From Tessaracoccus flavus (GTDB lineage Bacteria; Actinomycetota; Actinomycetes; Propionibacteriales; Propionibacteriaceae): a stretch of 64,000 nucleotides of DNA. Location of the stretch: the NCBI RefSeq assembly GCF_001997295.1, contig NZ_CP019605.1, positions 2,232,001 to 2,296,000 of the forward strand, in the 5' to 3' direction. Shown here piece by piece: positions 13,873-23,208 of this stretch; the first letter of the stretch is position 1, and each line of letters starts with the position of its first letter. The position numbers were made by a program, and so were the translations under genes. The notes beneath the pieces were generated by a model. That model did no database searches. It was given only the letters and a program-made list of their open reading frames with translations, and was not told where the DNA came from.

Positions 13873-15138
13873 TCAGGCGCCGTTCCAATAGGCTTCTACG
13901 GCGCGGGCGAGGTACCACGGGTCGTCGACGCCGCAGAGCTCGCGCGCGGAATGCATCGACAGAAGGCCCACACCCACGTCGACGGTCGTGATGCCGAGAC
14001 GGGTAGCTGTGATGGGCCCGATCGTCGAGCCACACGGCACGGCGTTGCTCGAGACGAACGGCTGGGTGGGTACATCGGCCGCCGCGCACGCGCGCATCCA
14101 GAGAGCCGCGCCCACGCCGTCGGTGGCGTAGCGCTGGTTGGCGTTGAGCTTCAGCAGCGGTCCCCGGTTGGGAAGGGGCTTGTTGATCGGGTCGTGATGG
14201 TTGGGGTAATTGGGGTGCACGACGTGTCCGGTGTCGGCGGAGATGCACGACGACCGGGCGTACATGGCGCGGGTCGCGTCGAGGGCCAGCCCGTAGCCGG
14301 CCGCGATGCGCTCTAGAACGTCCTGGAGGATGGGGCCAGCGGCACCCGTCGTGGTGGCCGAGCCGACCTCCTCGTGGTCGAAGGCCGCGAACACGGCGAC
14401 GTCACTGCCCGCCTGGAGATCCTCGACCGCGCTGAGAGCGCCGTGGGTGCACGCCAGGTTGTCGAGACGACCCGACGCCAGGAACTCCTTCTCCATCCCG
14501 ATCACCGCGGGGCGCTGGGTGTCGTAGACGAACAGGTCGTGCAGGGCCACATCGTCGGGCGAAACCTCGATCGGCTCACACAGGTGGTCGAGCAGACTGC
14601 CGGGCATCTCGATCGCCAGGACCGGCTGCGTGCTGGTCTGCTTGTCGAGCTTGAGCGCGTCGTTGACGCCCCGGTCCAGGTGGACTGCGAGCTGTGGGAT
14701 GCGCGCGACCGGTCCCGTCCGGACGAGGTGCGATACGCCGTCGCGGGTCACGACGCGGCCGGCGATGCCGAGGTCGCGGTCCAGCCAACTGTTGAGCAGC
14801 GGGCCCCCGTAGACCTCCACGCCGACCTGGGTCCAGCCGGCGCTGCGAATCGGGTCCCCCGGCTTCACCTTGAAGCTTGGCGAGTCGGTGTGGGTGCCGA
14901 CGATTCGGAAGCCGGACCGTTCGGCGAGCTCCTCGGGCGCGACCCACGCGATCACGGCGCCGTCACGCAGCACGAACCGGCGTCCCGACACCGACGACCA
15001 GGACTGTGCCGGGTCAGCCTGCTCGAATCCGGCCTGACGAAGACGCTCCGCGATCGCTGCCGCGGCATGGAGCGAGGTCGGTGATTCCGCGACGAAGTCG
15101 GCGAGGGAGTCGATGTGTTCGGAGGCAGTGTTGAGCAT
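13873..15138 (-). CDS. M18-family aminopeptidase
   Basis: A 421-residue zinc aminopeptidase of the M18 family (aspartyl aminopeptidase/ApeB group). Metal and catalytic motifs are visible: G-T-H-T-D-S-P-S-F with the metal His near residue 85, F-D-H-E-E-V-G-S with the catalytic Glu pair, S-A-D-T-G-H-V-V-H-P-N-Y, and the C-terminal M-H-S-A-R-E-L-C-G. The ATG at 15138 is chosen over the GTG three codons upstream because AAGG lies 8 bases before it. It acts in the cytoplasm in peptide turnover. The gene is convergent with the secreted-protein gene. Confidence 0.9.
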   Translation of the reverse strand: MLNTASEHIDSLADFVAESPTSLHAAAAIAERLRQAGFEQADPAQSWSSVSGRRFVLRDGAVIAWVAPEELAERSGFRIVGTHTDSPSFKVKPGDPIRSAGWTQVGVEVYGGPLLNSWLDRDLGIAGRVVTRDGVSHLVRTGPVARIPQLAVHLDRGVNDALKLDKQTSTQPVLAIEMPGSLLDHLCEPIEVSPDDVALHDLFVYDTQRPAVIGMEKEFLASGRLDNLACTHGALSAVEDLQAGSDVAVFAAFDHEEVGSATTTGAAGPILQDVLERIAAGYGLALDATRAMYARSSCISADTGHVVHPNYPNHHDPINKPLPNRGPLLKLNANQRYATDGVGAALWMRACAAADVPTQPFVSSNAVPCGSTIGPITATRLGITTVDVGVGLLSMHSARELCGVDDPWYLARAVEAYWNGA

Positions 15139-15269
15139 GGTCCACACCTTACCGAGGCCCCCGCTGCGGTGACCGCGGCGTGGGCGCCGACGGTTCTCGA
15201 TGGGCCGGATCCGCGGGTGGCGAGTGTGGCGGTGCGGGAATTGTCGGCGGGCACTGATTAAGTGGTGCC

Positions 15270-16790
15270 ATGGAGATCGCCACCGTCGTCGTGTTCGTAC
15301 TACTGGCCCTCATCGTGGGCATCGTGGGCGGTTTCGTCGTCGGTCGCCGAGGAGGCGCTCCGGACGAGCAGGCCCGGCAGGCGGAGCAGCGGGCTCTCAG
15401 CGATGCCCGCAGTGACGCCGCGACGGCGCGCGCCGAGGCCAGCCGCGCGCGCGAAGAGTCAGCGCACATCAAGGCGGAGGTCGCCCAGCACCTGGCGGAG
15501 AAGTCGGACCTGCGCACCGCCGTGGCCGAGGCCCAGCGCCTGGTCGCCGAGGCCCGCGGCGAGACGGCGCGGGTCGCGGCCGAGGTGGCGGCTGCCGTCG
15601 CCCAGCGCGATGCCGCCATGCAGAGGGCCGCGGAGCAGGCCTCTGACAGGGAGGCGCTCCTCAACCAGTTCAAGGTGCTCTCCAGCGAGACGTTGGAGCG
15701 GCAGGGCAAGCAGGCCGACGCCGTCGCGGAGGCGCGGATGAAGGCCACCGAACAGCTCGTCTCGCCCTTGACGGAGGGGCTGCGCCAGATGCAGGAGAAG
15801 CTGCAGAACGTCGAGAAGGAGCGCGTCCGCCTCGCCGCAGAGCTCGGCGAACAGGTGAACATGGTGCGCCTCTCCGGAGAGGCGATCCGGCGCGAAACCA
15901 CGAGTCTCAGCAACGCGCTGCGCACACCTCAGGTGCGCGGCGCCTGGGGCGAGCGCAGCCTGAGGCGCATCGTCGAGAGCTCCGGCCTTCACGAGCGATG
16001 CGACTTCGATACCCAGCACAGCTACGAGACCGACGACGGCAGGTTCCGGCCCGACCTCCGCGTGAACCTGCCCGCGGCGAAGGTGCTCTTCGTCGACGCG
16101 AAGGTGCCGCTGCAGGCGGTCCTCGAGGCATACAACACCGAGGACGAGGCGCAGCAGAAGGGGCACTTCAAGACCTTCTCTCGGCACGTGCGCACCCACA
16201 TCGATCAGCTGTCCGATAAGAACTACTGGGCGCTGGACCAGGGCTCTCCCGAGTTTGTCGTCATGTACCTGCCCTCCGACGAGTTCTACCGGCTCGCGCT
16301 CGAGCAGGATCCCGCGCTTCACGATTACGCCACCCGCAAGCAGGTGGTGCTGTCATCGCCGGGGTTGTTGATTCCGATGTTGCAGGTCGTGGCCAACGGG
16401 TGGAAGCAGGTGGCGCTGGCGGAGCAGGCCGGGGAGGTGTCGAAGCTCGGGCGCGAACTCTACGAGCGGCTCGCGACCCTGGGGGCTCACTTCGACAAGC
16501 TGGGGCGCTCCCTCGGTTCGGCAGTCTCCAACTACAACAAGGCTGTCGCGACGATGGAGAGCCGCGTCATGGTCTCCGCGCGTCGTTTCCGCGACCTCGA
16601 GGTCACCTCGGCCGAGCTCCCAGAGCTGGGGGGGATCGACGGCACGACCCGTGAGCTGGCGGTGGCGGAGATGCTGGACTACCAGGAGATCCGTGAGCGC
16701 GAACTCGCCACGCTCAACGACGACGAGCGCATCGAGGACGCCTCGCCAGTGCGCCAGCTGCCGCGGCGGACCGGCACGTCCGGCAGCTAG
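15270..16790 (+). CDS. rmuC: DNA recombination protein RmuC
   Basis: A 506-residue RmuC-family protein. It begins with a single membrane-spanning segment (residues 3-24), then a long Ala/Glu/Arg-rich coiled coil to about residue 200, then the conserved RmuC nuclease-like domain with V-R-G-A-W-G-E-R-S-L, F-R-P-D-L-R-V-N-L and V-D-A-K-V-P-L (PD-(D/E)XK-related D...DAK). The family restrains rearrangement between inverted repeats and has been linked to defence. It is divergent from the aminopeptidase, with about 130 bases between them. Confidence 0.9.
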   Translation: MEIATVVVFVLLALIVGIVGGFVVGRRGGAPDEQARQAEQRALSDARSDAATARAEASRAREESAHIKAEVAQHLAEKSDLRTAVAEAQRLVAEARGETARVAAEVAAAVAQRDAAMQRAAEQASDREALLNQFKVLSSETLERQGKQADAVAEARMKATEQLVSPLTEGLRQMQEKLQNVEKERVRLAAELGEQVNMVRLSGEAIRRETTSLSNALRTPQVRGAWGERSLRRIVESSGLHERCDFDTQHSYETDDGRFRPDLRVNLPAAKVLFVDAKVPLQAVLEAYNTEDEAQQKGHFKTFSRHVRTHIDQLSDKNYWALDQGSPEFVVMYLPSDEFYRLALEQDPALHDYATRKQVVLSSPGLLIPMLQVVANGWKQVALAEQAGEVSKLGRELYERLATLGAHFDKLGRSLGSAVSNYNKAVATMESRVMVSARRFRDLEVTSAELPELGGIDGTTRELAVAEMLDYQEIRERELATLNDDERIEDASPVRQLPRRTGTSGS

Positions 16791-16841
16791 CATCCAGTAG
16801 CGGATTCGAACCGAGCCGGGGTTGGGGGCGACAATGGCCCC

Positions 16842-18107
16842 ATGAGCAACCTGGCAGACCTCGCCGCCCAGATCCCCGATGCGCTGGCGCGCCTCGACGG
16901 CGTCGCGCGCCGCACGCCCGTCCATTACAACGAGAGGATGTCGAGCCTCACCGGGAGTCAGATCTGGCTGAAGCGCGAGGATCTTCAACCCGTGCGGTCG
17001 TACAAGCTCCGAGGGGCCTACAACCTGATGAGCCAACTTTCCGCGGAGGAGAAGGCTGCGGGCGTCGTCTGCCCGTCGGCGGGCAACCATGGTCAGGGGG
17101 TGGCGTTCGCCGCAGCCGCGTTGGAAGTGCATGCGACGGTGGTCGTGCCCCACACCACCCCGCGCCAGAAGCGCCAGCGCATCATGGAGATCGGCCGCGG
17201 CTGGGTGGACCTCGTGATGCACGGGGCCACCTACGACGAGGCCTCCGAGGAGGCCGCGCGGATGGCCAGCGAGGGCATGCCCCTCGTCCCGGCCTTCAAC
17301 GACCCGAGGACCGCGGCCGGGCAGGCGACGCTGATGGCCGAGGCCTTCGAGCAACTCGGGTTCGTGCCTGACGCCGTGCTCCTGCCCGTGGGGGGCGGCG
17401 GCCTGCTCGCGGGCTCGGCAGCCTGGCTGCGGACCAACCATCCCGAGGTGCGGATCATCGGAGTGGAGCCGGAGGGTGCCCCGTGCGTCGCTGCGGCCAT
17501 CTCCGCCGGGCGTCCCATCACGCTGACCGACATCGACACGTTCGTGGACGGCGCCGCGGTGAAGAGGGTGGGTGACTTCACCTTCGAGATCATCCGAGAG
17601 GCCAAGGTTGAGCTCGTCCGGGTGCCCGAGGGTCAGATCTGCACCGAGATGCTCGAGATGTACCAGACCGAGGGGATCATCGCCGAACCGGCTGGTGCGC
17701 TTGCCGCCGCCGCGCTGCCGACCGGTGGATTGGGCCAGCGGGTCCAGCTTCCCACCGGATCGCGTGTCCTGGTGCTTGTCTCCGGCGGCAACAACGATGT
17801 GTCGCGCTATGCCGAGGTGGTGGAGCGGTCCCTCATCCACGAAGGCCGGAAGCGCTACTTCCTCGTCGACTTCCCCCAGCAGCCCGGCGCGCTGCGCACC
17901 TTCCTGGATTCGGTGCTCGGCCCCGACGACGACATCACCTACTTCGAGTACGTCAAGCGCAGCAGCCGGGACACCGGACCAGCCCTGGTGGGCGTGGAAC
18001 TGGGCAACCCCAACGACTACCGCTTCCTGCTCAACCGGATCGCCGAGTCGGGCATGAAGGTGGACGAGGTGGCCTACGACTCGCCGTTCTTCCGATTCCT
18101 GATCTGA
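16842..18107 (+). CDS. ilvA: Threonine ammonia-lyase (threonine dehydratase)
   Basis: A 421-residue PLP enzyme that converts threonine to 2-oxobutanoate and ammonia, the first step to isoleucine. The PLP lysine sits in S-Y-K-L-R-G-A (residue about 51), S-A-G-N-H-G-Q-G-V binds the cofactor, and P-V-G-G-G-G-L-L-A-G is the phosphate loop. After residue 330 follows a short ACT-like regulatory domain (F-P-Q-Q-P-G-A-L-R-T-F), the length of the single-ACT form found in actinobacteria and Bacillus. It is preceded by its own short spacer, so it is likely monocistronic. Confidence 0.9.
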   Translation: MSNLADLAAQIPDALARLDGVARRTPVHYNERMSSLTGSQIWLKREDLQPVRSYKLRGAYNLMSQLSAEEKAAGVVCPSAGNHGQGVAFAAAALEVHATVVVPHTTPRQKRQRIMEIGRGWVDLVMHGATYDEASEEAARMASEGMPLVPAFNDPRTAAGQATLMAEAFEQLGFVPDAVLLPVGGGGLLAGSAAWLRTNHPEVRIIGVEPEGAPCVAAAISAGRPITLTDIDTFVDGAAVKRVGDFTFEIIREAKVELVRVPEGQICTEMLEMYQTEGIIAEPAGALAAAALPTGGLGQRVQLPTGSRVLVLVSGGNNDVSRYAEVVERSLIHEGRKRYFLVDFPQQPGALRTFLDSVLGPDDDITYFEYVKRSSRDTGPALVGVELGNPNDYRFLLNRIAESGMKVDEVAYDSPFFRFLI

Positions 18108-18112
18108 CGAGG

Positions 18113-19087
18113 TCAGTGCTTGACGGCGCGGCGGATGTCCTTGCGGAGCTCCGGGGGCAGGGCGAACTGGAGCGTTTCCTCGGTCAGTCGCTCCTCGATG
18201 GCCACCGGGTAGCCGCGGTCACGCAGGTACTGCAGAACTCCGTCGACCAGTTCCTCGGGCACCGACGCCCCGGAAGTGACGCCGACGCTCTGCACACCCT
18301 CCAGCCAGGCGGGATCGATCTCGCTGGCGTTGTCCACCCGGTAGGACGTCTTTGCGCCGGCCTCGAGGGCCACCTCGACGAGACGGACCGAGTTGGAGGA
18401 GTTGCTCGAGCCCACGACGATCATGAGGTCACAGCCGCCGGAGGCGATCTGCTTGACCGCCAACTGGCGGTTCTGCGTGGCGTAGCAGATGTCGTCGGAG
18501 GGCGGGTCCATGAGAAGGGGGAACTTCTCCCGCAAGCGACCGACCGTCTCCATCGTCTCGTCGACCGACAAGGTGGTCTGGCTGAGCCACGCAACGTTCG
18601 TGCCCTCGGGCAGTTCGATGTTGTCAACGTCGTCCGGCGACTGCACGAGCAGCGTGTTGTCCGGCGCCTCACCCATGGTGCCCTCGACCTCCTCGTGACC
18701 GGCGTGGCCGATGAGCAGGATCTGCTTGCCGTCGGCGGCGAACCGCTTCGCTTCGTGATGCACCTTGGTGACCAGCGGGCACGTGGCGTCGATCGTCTTG
18801 AGGCCACGCTCGGCGGCCTCTGCATGCACTGCCGGCGACACGCCGTGCGCCGAGAACACCACGGTCGAGCCCGGGGGAACCTCGTCGAGTTCCTCCACAA
18901 AGATCGCGCCACGGTCTTCAAGGGTTTCCACCACGTGCTTGTTGTGCACGATCTGTTTGCGCACGTAGACCGGAGCTCCGTAGAGGTCGAGCGCCTTCTC
19001 GACGGTGATGACGGCGCGGTCGACCCCGGCACAGTACCCACGGGGGGCGGCCAGGACTACACGCTTGTTCAGCTCGCTCACAGACAT
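18113..19087 (-). CDS. ispH: 4-hydroxy-3-methylbut-2-enyl diphosphate reductase
   Basis: A 324-residue iron-sulfur enzyme for the last step of the MEP isoprenoid pathway, making IPP and DMAPP. The three cluster cysteines are recognisable in [20 protein letters not shown] and [11 protein letters not shown]; the substrate histidines are in V-H-N-K-H-V-V and [10 protein letters not shown]. It is convergent with ilvA (5-base gap) and divergent from the hypothetical gene at 19129. It supplies the precursor for the prenyl transferase encoded at 22364. Confidence 0.95.
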   Translation of the reverse strand: MSVSELNKRVVLAAPRGYCAGVDRAVITVEKALDLYGAPVYVRKQIVHNKHVVETLEDRGAIFVEELDEVPPGSTVVFSAHGVSPAVHAEAAERGLKTIDATCPLVTKVHHEAKRFAADGKQILLIGHAGHEEVEGTMGEAPDNTLLVQSPDDVDNIELPEGTNVAWLSQTTLSVDETMETVGRLREKFPLLMDPPSDDICYATQNRQLAVKQIASGGCDLMIVVGSSNSSNSVRLVEVALEAGAKTSYRVDNASEIDPAWLEGVQSVGVTSGASVPEELVDGVLQYLRDRGYPVAIEERLTEETLQFALPPELRKDIRRAVKH

Positions 19088-19128
19088 GGCACCCAGTCTA
19101 GGCGGAGGGCCACCAGTACCCTAAAGAG

Positions 19129-19896
19129 ATGGATTCTCCCCAACTGCACGCCCTCGGATTCGACTTCCCCGCCCTCGACGACCTCATCAAGGCCGCTTTC
19201 GCCGCCGGGGTCCGGGGCATCGACGCAGTGCCAGGATTCGACCTCATCGGCCACTACACCGACCCGAGCGGCGCCCGAATCGCGTTCCTCAAGCGGGCGG
19301 GGCAGGCGGCCGACACGACGGCCGCCCTGAAGTCCAGCACGGCCTACCGGGCCCAGGTGGTGCGCTTCACCGACCACCTCGCACGGATCAGTCTCTACGC
19401 CGACGACGAGGAGGGCAGACTGCTGACCCAGTACGTCTCGCTCGTCGACGACCCGGTCGCCTACGCGCAGCACGATCTCACCAAAGCCGGCGAGTTCACC
19501 GTCGTCGAGCGGCTCGAGGTCGGGGCACTGGCGGTCGATGTGGCCGTCTACGAGGACACAACAGCCTTCGAGGCGTCGCCGGCCGCTGAGATGGGGCCGA
19601 TCACCGTCGAGCCGACGAGCCTGTATTCGCCCGGCCTGCTGGGGCTGCAGGCGGGCGCGATCACCCCCGCGGAGGCGACACCGACGATGCTGATGGGAGT
19701 CATCGTGCAGAGTGTGGAGGTCCGCCGCAACGAGTTGAGCGGCGTGGAGTTCCAGTACGTGATCGGGACCACAGACGTCGATCTTGCCTGCGCCCTCCCG
19801 ATGGAGCGACCGGTGGCCCCGGGCAACGTCGTCCACGGGCTCTGGTACGCCACCGCTTCATCAGGGACGTGGAACGAGGACACTCCCCGCTCGTGA
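19129..19896 (+). CDS. Conserved hypothetical protein
   Basis: A 255-residue soluble protein that I do not recognise. There is no signal peptide, membrane helix or known catalytic motif; it is rich in beta-strand-like segments (V-V-E-R-L-E-V-G-A-L-A-V-D-V-A-V-Y) and has normal codon use for this genome. It lies 41 bases upstream of xseA in the same direction and could be cotranscribed. Its start ATG at 19129 is supported by ending the divergent intergenic space with ispH. The coding call is firm from codon bias and length; the function is unknown. Confidence 0.7.
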   Translation: MDSPQLHALGFDFPALDDLIKAAFAAGVRGIDAVPGFDLIGHYTDPSGARIAFLKRAGQAADTTAALKSSTAYRAQVVRFTDHLARISLYADDEEGRLLTQYVSLVDDPVAYAQHDLTKAGEFTVVERLEVGALAVDVAVYEDTTAFEASPAAEMGPITVEPTSLYSPGLLGLQAGAITPAEATPTMLMGVIVQSVEVRRNELSGVEFQYVIGTTDVDLACALPMERPVAPGNVVHGLWYATASSGTWNEDTPRS

Positions 19897-19937
19897 TCGG
19901 CGGGGTTACTGTCTGCGGCCTGCATTAGGGTGGCGCA

Positions 19938-21167
19938 ATGTCCCTCACCAGTTCGCCTGAGCAGCCGCAGCCCCTGGGGCGCGTCATCATGGCGGTGAAG
20001 GACTGGGTCGGCCGGTGCGGCGAGATCTGGGTGGACGCCCAGATCGTCGAGATCAAACGCCGAAGTGGCCCCACGCAGTTCCTGACGTTCCGGGACCGCA
20101 TCGCCGACATGTCGGCTCAGGTCACGGCGTCGTCGCTCGTCCTCGACGCCGCCGGACCGCTGCCGGAGGGCTCCCGCGTGACCGCGCGGATCCGGCCCCG
20201 GGTCTGGGAACGCAACTCGTCGCTCAGTTTCGAGTGCCTCGAGCTTCAGGTGGAGGGCGAGGGCAAGCTGCTCGCCCGCCTCGAGCAGCTAAAACGCAAG
20301 CTGCAAGCCGAGGGGCTCTTCGACGCCCACAGGAAGAGGCGGCTGCCGGTTGTGCCCCGCCTCATCGGTCTGGTGACCGGCAAGGACTCCGACGCGGAGC
20401 GCGACGTCGTCACCAACGTCCTGCGGCGCTGGCCGGCGGCGAACATCCGGACCCGTCACGCAATCGTCCAGGGGGCCAGGTCAGCTGAGTCCGTCATGGA
20501 GGCCGTCGCCGCACTCGACGCCGACGCCGAGGTGGACGTCATCATCATCGCCCGGGGCGGCGGGTCCCTCGAGGACCTTCTGTCCTTCTCCGACGAAGGT
20601 CTCGTGCGCCTGGTGGCCGGCGCACGCACCCCCATCGTCACAGCGATCGGCCACGAGCGGGACGCGCCGATCGTCGATCTCGTCGCCGACGTGCGAGCCT
20701 CCACACCGACGGACGCAGCCAAGCTCGTGGTGCCGGACCACCGGCAGGAGTCGGCGGGTGTCGCGGACGCACGGGAACGGCTGCGGCGAGCCGTCGAGAC
20801 GCGCCTCACCACGCTGGAGCGGCAGCTCGACGACCTCCGCTCCCGGCCGGTACTGGTGGACCCGACGAGCGCCTTCGTCGCGCATTTCGACCGCCTTGTG
20901 CACCTGCGTCACCGGCTGAACGCTGCAGTCGAGTCGACCCTGCGCGAGCAGGAGGCGACGCTCCGGACGGCTGTGGGCACGATCCGGGCGCTGTCCCCCA
21001 AGCGCACCCTCGAGCGCGGCTACGCCGTGCTGGTGGATGACCGACACCGATCCGTGTCGGCGGTCGACGACACGCAGATCGGCGCCCGCATCCATGCCTA
21101 CCTGGCTGATGGCCAGCTTGCCCTCGACGTTGTCGAGCAGACGAAGAAGGAAATCTCCCATGACTGA
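19938..21167 (+). CDS. xseA: Exodeoxyribonuclease VII large subunit
   Basis: A 409-residue catalytic subunit of exonuclease VII, which degrades single-stranded DNA in both directions. The N-terminal OB-fold has W-V-G-R-C-G-E-I-W-V-D-A-Q-I; the central domain contains V-I-I-I-A-R-G-G-G-S-L-E-D-L and T-A-I-G-H-E-R-D-A-P-I-V-D-L-V-A-D-V-R-A-S-T-P-T-D-A-A; the C-terminus is a long coiled coil followed by L-E-R-G-Y-A-V-L. It overlaps the small-subunit gene by 8 bases, as is usual. Confidence 0.95.
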   Translation: MSLTSSPEQPQPLGRVIMAVKDWVGRCGEIWVDAQIVEIKRRSGPTQFLTFRDRIADMSAQVTASSLVLDAAGPLPEGSRVTARIRPRVWERNSSLSFECLELQVEGEGKLLARLEQLKRKLQAEGLFDAHRKRRLPVVPRLIGLVTGKDSDAERDVVTNVLRRWPAANIRTRHAIVQGARSAESVMEAVAALDADAEVDVIIIARGGGSLEDLLSFSDEGLVRLVAGARTPIVTAIGHERDAPIVDLVADVRASTPTDAAKLVVPDHRQESAGVADARERLRRAVETRLTTLERQLDDLRSRPVLVDPTSAFVAHFDRLVHLRHRLNAAVESTLREQEATLRTAVGTIRALSPKRTLERGYAVLVDDRHRSVSAVDDTQIGARIHAYLADGQLALDVVEQTKKEISHD

Positions 21168-21393
21168 CGAGAAGCTCAGCTACGAAGCAGCCCGCGACGA
21201 GTTGCTGGAGGTGGTCCGCCGGCTGGAATCCGGTGGTGTTTCCCTCGCCGACTCGATGGAGCTGTGGCAACGCGGCGAGAAGCTGGCAGACCTCTGCCAG
21301 TCCTACCTCGACGGAGCGCGCGAGCAGGTCGCGCAACAGCGGGCCCGGTCGGATCGCGAAGCCGACGCAGATAGCAAGGATCCCGTTTCCTGA
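21160..21393 (+). CDS. xseB: Exodeoxyribonuclease VII small subunit
   Basis: A 77-residue XseB protein with the family pattern L-S-Y-E-A-A-R-D-E-L-L-E-V-V-R-R-L-E-S-G and S-L-A-D-S-M-E-L-W-Q-R-G-E-K-L. It forms helical hairpins that bind the coiled coil of XseA. The ATG at 21160 lies inside the xseA 3' end, giving coupled translation. A period-20 repeat array begins 33 bases downstream. Confidence 0.9.
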   Translation: MTDEKLSYEAARDELLEVVRRLESGGVSLADSMELWQRGEKLADLCQSYLDGAREQVAQQRARSDREADADSKDPVS

Positions 21394-21426
21394 CTTGCGC
21401 CCTTCGCTGGGGCCGCGGCGCCCAGC

Positions 21427-21720
21427 CGCCAACGGATCCCCCCATCTGCCACCAGCGCGCCTCCAACGCCAACCGACAGAACTCCAACGCCAACTCGGGG
21501 CGCCCAAAGCCAGCTGGCGCGACCGAACGCCAACCGGCATAGCTGAACGCCAACCGACGACGGCCAACGCCAACTCTCATCCGGTGATGCCGCCAGGATT
21601 CTTAGACGCCCCCGACATGTCGCGGGCGTCGCTGAGGGTCGTCGGCGTTCGGGCTTGTCTGTTGGCGTTTCCGGCTGCGCGTTGGCGTTTCCGTCTGCCC
21701 GTTGGCGTCAGGGGACGTTT
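21427..21720. repeat. Two-armed period-20 array of CGCCAAC/GTTGGCG with central hairpin (array 1)
   Basis: In the 353-bp gap between convergent xseB and the DUF4245 gene, the motif CGCCAAC (or a close variant) begins at 21427, 21447, 21467, 21488, 21508, 21528, 21548, 21568 and 21588, that is every 20 bases with one 21. Then comes a hairpin at 21605-21630 (GACGCCC/GGGCGTC around CGACATGTCG). The complementary motif GTTGGCG or GTCGGCG then starts at 21641, 21661, 21681 and 21701, exactly every 20 bases. The 12 bases between motifs vary. No gene is supported here. Confidence 0.9.
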
Positions 21721-21746
21721 GACGGTCCTCGCTCCGCGGCAGGGGC

Positions 21747-22319
21747 TCAGCCCTGGGGTGGTGCCTCCACGAGCGCCGACGTGAACGCCTCGAGTTCCGC
21801 GAAATCCGTGTCCGCCGAGACGACCGAGGTGACGTCGCCATCCGTACTCACCAGGCTGCGGGTCCGCCCGTCGCCGCTCTCGTAGCGTTCCCACGAGAGA
21901 CCGGCCAGATCGACACCCTCGCCGATCCTTGCGCCCTCGCGCGTGGCGTCGGCGATGAGAGTGTCACCCTGCGAGTCGCGCTGCAGCACCTCGAAGTACA
22001 CCTCGCGCGGGGAGAGGTAGCCGACCTGCCACGAGTTACCAACGGCGGGCTCGGACGTCACGAACGGATCCCCGCTCGCCGCCCACGTAGCACGGACCGG
22101 CTGCCAGCCGTCCCCCAGGTCCTGGGCATAGAGCACCGGGTAGGGCGACTGCGTCTGCGCGCGCTCAACCACCGATGCGACGTCGACCGGCTCAGGACGC
22201 ACGTCGCCCTCCTGGCTGAACAGCCACACGACAAGGAGCACGGGCAGGACCAGCACGGCCATGGAGATGAACATGTCTCGTGAGCGAGCATTGGGGTTGC
22301 GTCCGGCCATGCCCGCCAT
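21747..22319 (-). CDS. DUF4245 membrane-anchored protein
   Basis: A 190-residue protein of the actinobacterial DUF4245 family. A single N-terminal membrane helix (M-A-V-L-V-L-P-V-L-L-V-V-W-L-F, about residues 18-34) is followed by an extracytoplasmic domain with Y-P-V-L-Y-A-Q-D-L-G-D-G-W-Q-P-V and L-S-W-E-R-Y. Its function is unknown. ATG 22319 is used, but the ATG at 22310 is equally plausible; the frame continues open upstream without good codons. The gene follows the prenyl transferase gene with a 44-base gap and is probably cotranscribed with it. Confidence 0.8.
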   Translation of the reverse strand: MAGMAGRNPNARSRDMFISMAVLVLPVLLVVWLFSQEGDVRPEPVDVASVVERAQTQSPYPVLYAQDLGDGWQPVRATWAASGDPFVTSEPAVGNSWQVGYLSPREVYFEVLQRDSQGDTLIADATREGARIGEGVDLAGLSWERYESGDGRTRSLVSTDGDVTSVVSADTDFAELEAFTSALVEAPPQG

Positions 22320-22363
22320 CGTCCCACGGCCGTCGCGGACCCGACAAAATCCGACGGGCGGAG

Positions 22364-23164
22364 TCAGCGGCCGAACCTGCGCTCCCGCTGGGAGTAGGCG
22401 CGCAGAGCCCGGACGAAGTCGACCCGGCGGAAATCCGGCCAGAGCGCCTCGCAGAAGTAGAACTCGCTGTGCGCCGACTGCCACAGCAGGAAGCCCGAGA
22501 GACGCTGCTCCCCCGAGGTCCGGATGATCAGGTCAGGGTCGGGCTGCCCCTTGGTGTAGAGGTGGGAGGAGATCTCGTCGCTCGCCAGCGTGTCCGCCAC
22601 TTCCTCCAGCGTCGCACCGTCCGCGGCTCTGGCCGAGAGGAGGGAACGGACGGCGTCAAGCAGCTCCTGACGGCCCCCGTAGGCGACGGCGACGTTGACC
22701 TGCATCCCAGAGGACCCGCGAGTGGCGTCGGCGGAGGCGACCAGCGAGTGAGCGATCTCGGGCGGCAACAGCTCCAATGCCCCGACGGCCCGCACCCGCC
22801 AGCGACGGGAGGCTGCCAGGTCCTCGACGAGCTGCTGGATGACCTGCAGCAAGGGATCCAGCTCCTCGGCACCGGCGCGCTGCAGATTGTCCGTCGACAA
22901 GACCCAGAGCGTCACCACCTGGATGCCGGCTTCATCGCACCAGTTCACGAACTCCATCAGTTTGGCCGCGCCGGCCTGATATCCGGCCACCAACGGCAGA
23001 CCCGGGGCGTTCATGCGCGCCCAGCGTCGGTTACCGTCGGCCAGCACGGCCACATGCCGTGGAAGACTGGACTTGTCGAGGCGATCGAGCTCGCGGCGCT
23101 CGTACCAGGCGTAGAGCCACTTAGGCGGCCAGGTGCGATCCACGAACCGGTTCACCCACGACAT
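22364..23164 (-). CDS. Isoprenyl transferase (cis-prenyl diphosphate synthase)
   Basis: A 266-residue UppS-family enzyme that extends allylic diphosphates with IPP to build the polyprenyl carrier lipid for cell-wall synthesis. The catalytic Asp and binding residues are in V-L-A-D-G-N-R-R-W-A-R, with later motifs V-N-V-A-V-A-Y-G-G-R-Q-E-L and D-L-I-I-R-T-S-G-E-Q-R-L-S-G-F-L-L-W-Q. The ATG at 23164 gives the family length; an upstream extension is open but lacks family residues. Chain length (C50 or C55, Z or E,Z) cannot be told. It is divergent from the hemolysin III gene. Confidence 0.9.
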   Translation of the reverse strand: MSWVNRFVDRTWPPKWLYAWYERRELDRLDKSSLPRHVAVLADGNRRWARMNAPGLPLVAGYQAGAAKLMEFVNWCDEAGIQVVTLWVLSTDNLQRAGAEELDPLLQVIQQLVEDLAASRRWRVRAVGALELLPPEIAHSLVASADATRGSSGMQVNVAVAYGGRQELLDAVRSLLSARAADGATLEEVADTLASDEISSHLYTKGQPDPDLIIRTSGEQRLSGFLLWQSAHSEFYFCEALWPDFRRVDFVRALRAYSQRERRFGR

Positions 23165-23208
23165 GGGGCCAGCGTAGCGCCGCCTTGGATTGCAAGACCC
23201 AAAGCGAT

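Noticed and set aside
16353..17840. A minus-strand open frame of about 495 codons
   Set aside because: It is antisense to the end of rmuC and most of ilvA and rich in His/Gly/Arg, a shadow.
21427..21720. CRISPR array at the period-20 repeats
   Set aside because: The conserved part is only 7-8 bases, the unit is 20 bases, orientation flips at a central hairpin and no cas genes are present. The same holds for 33380-33753.
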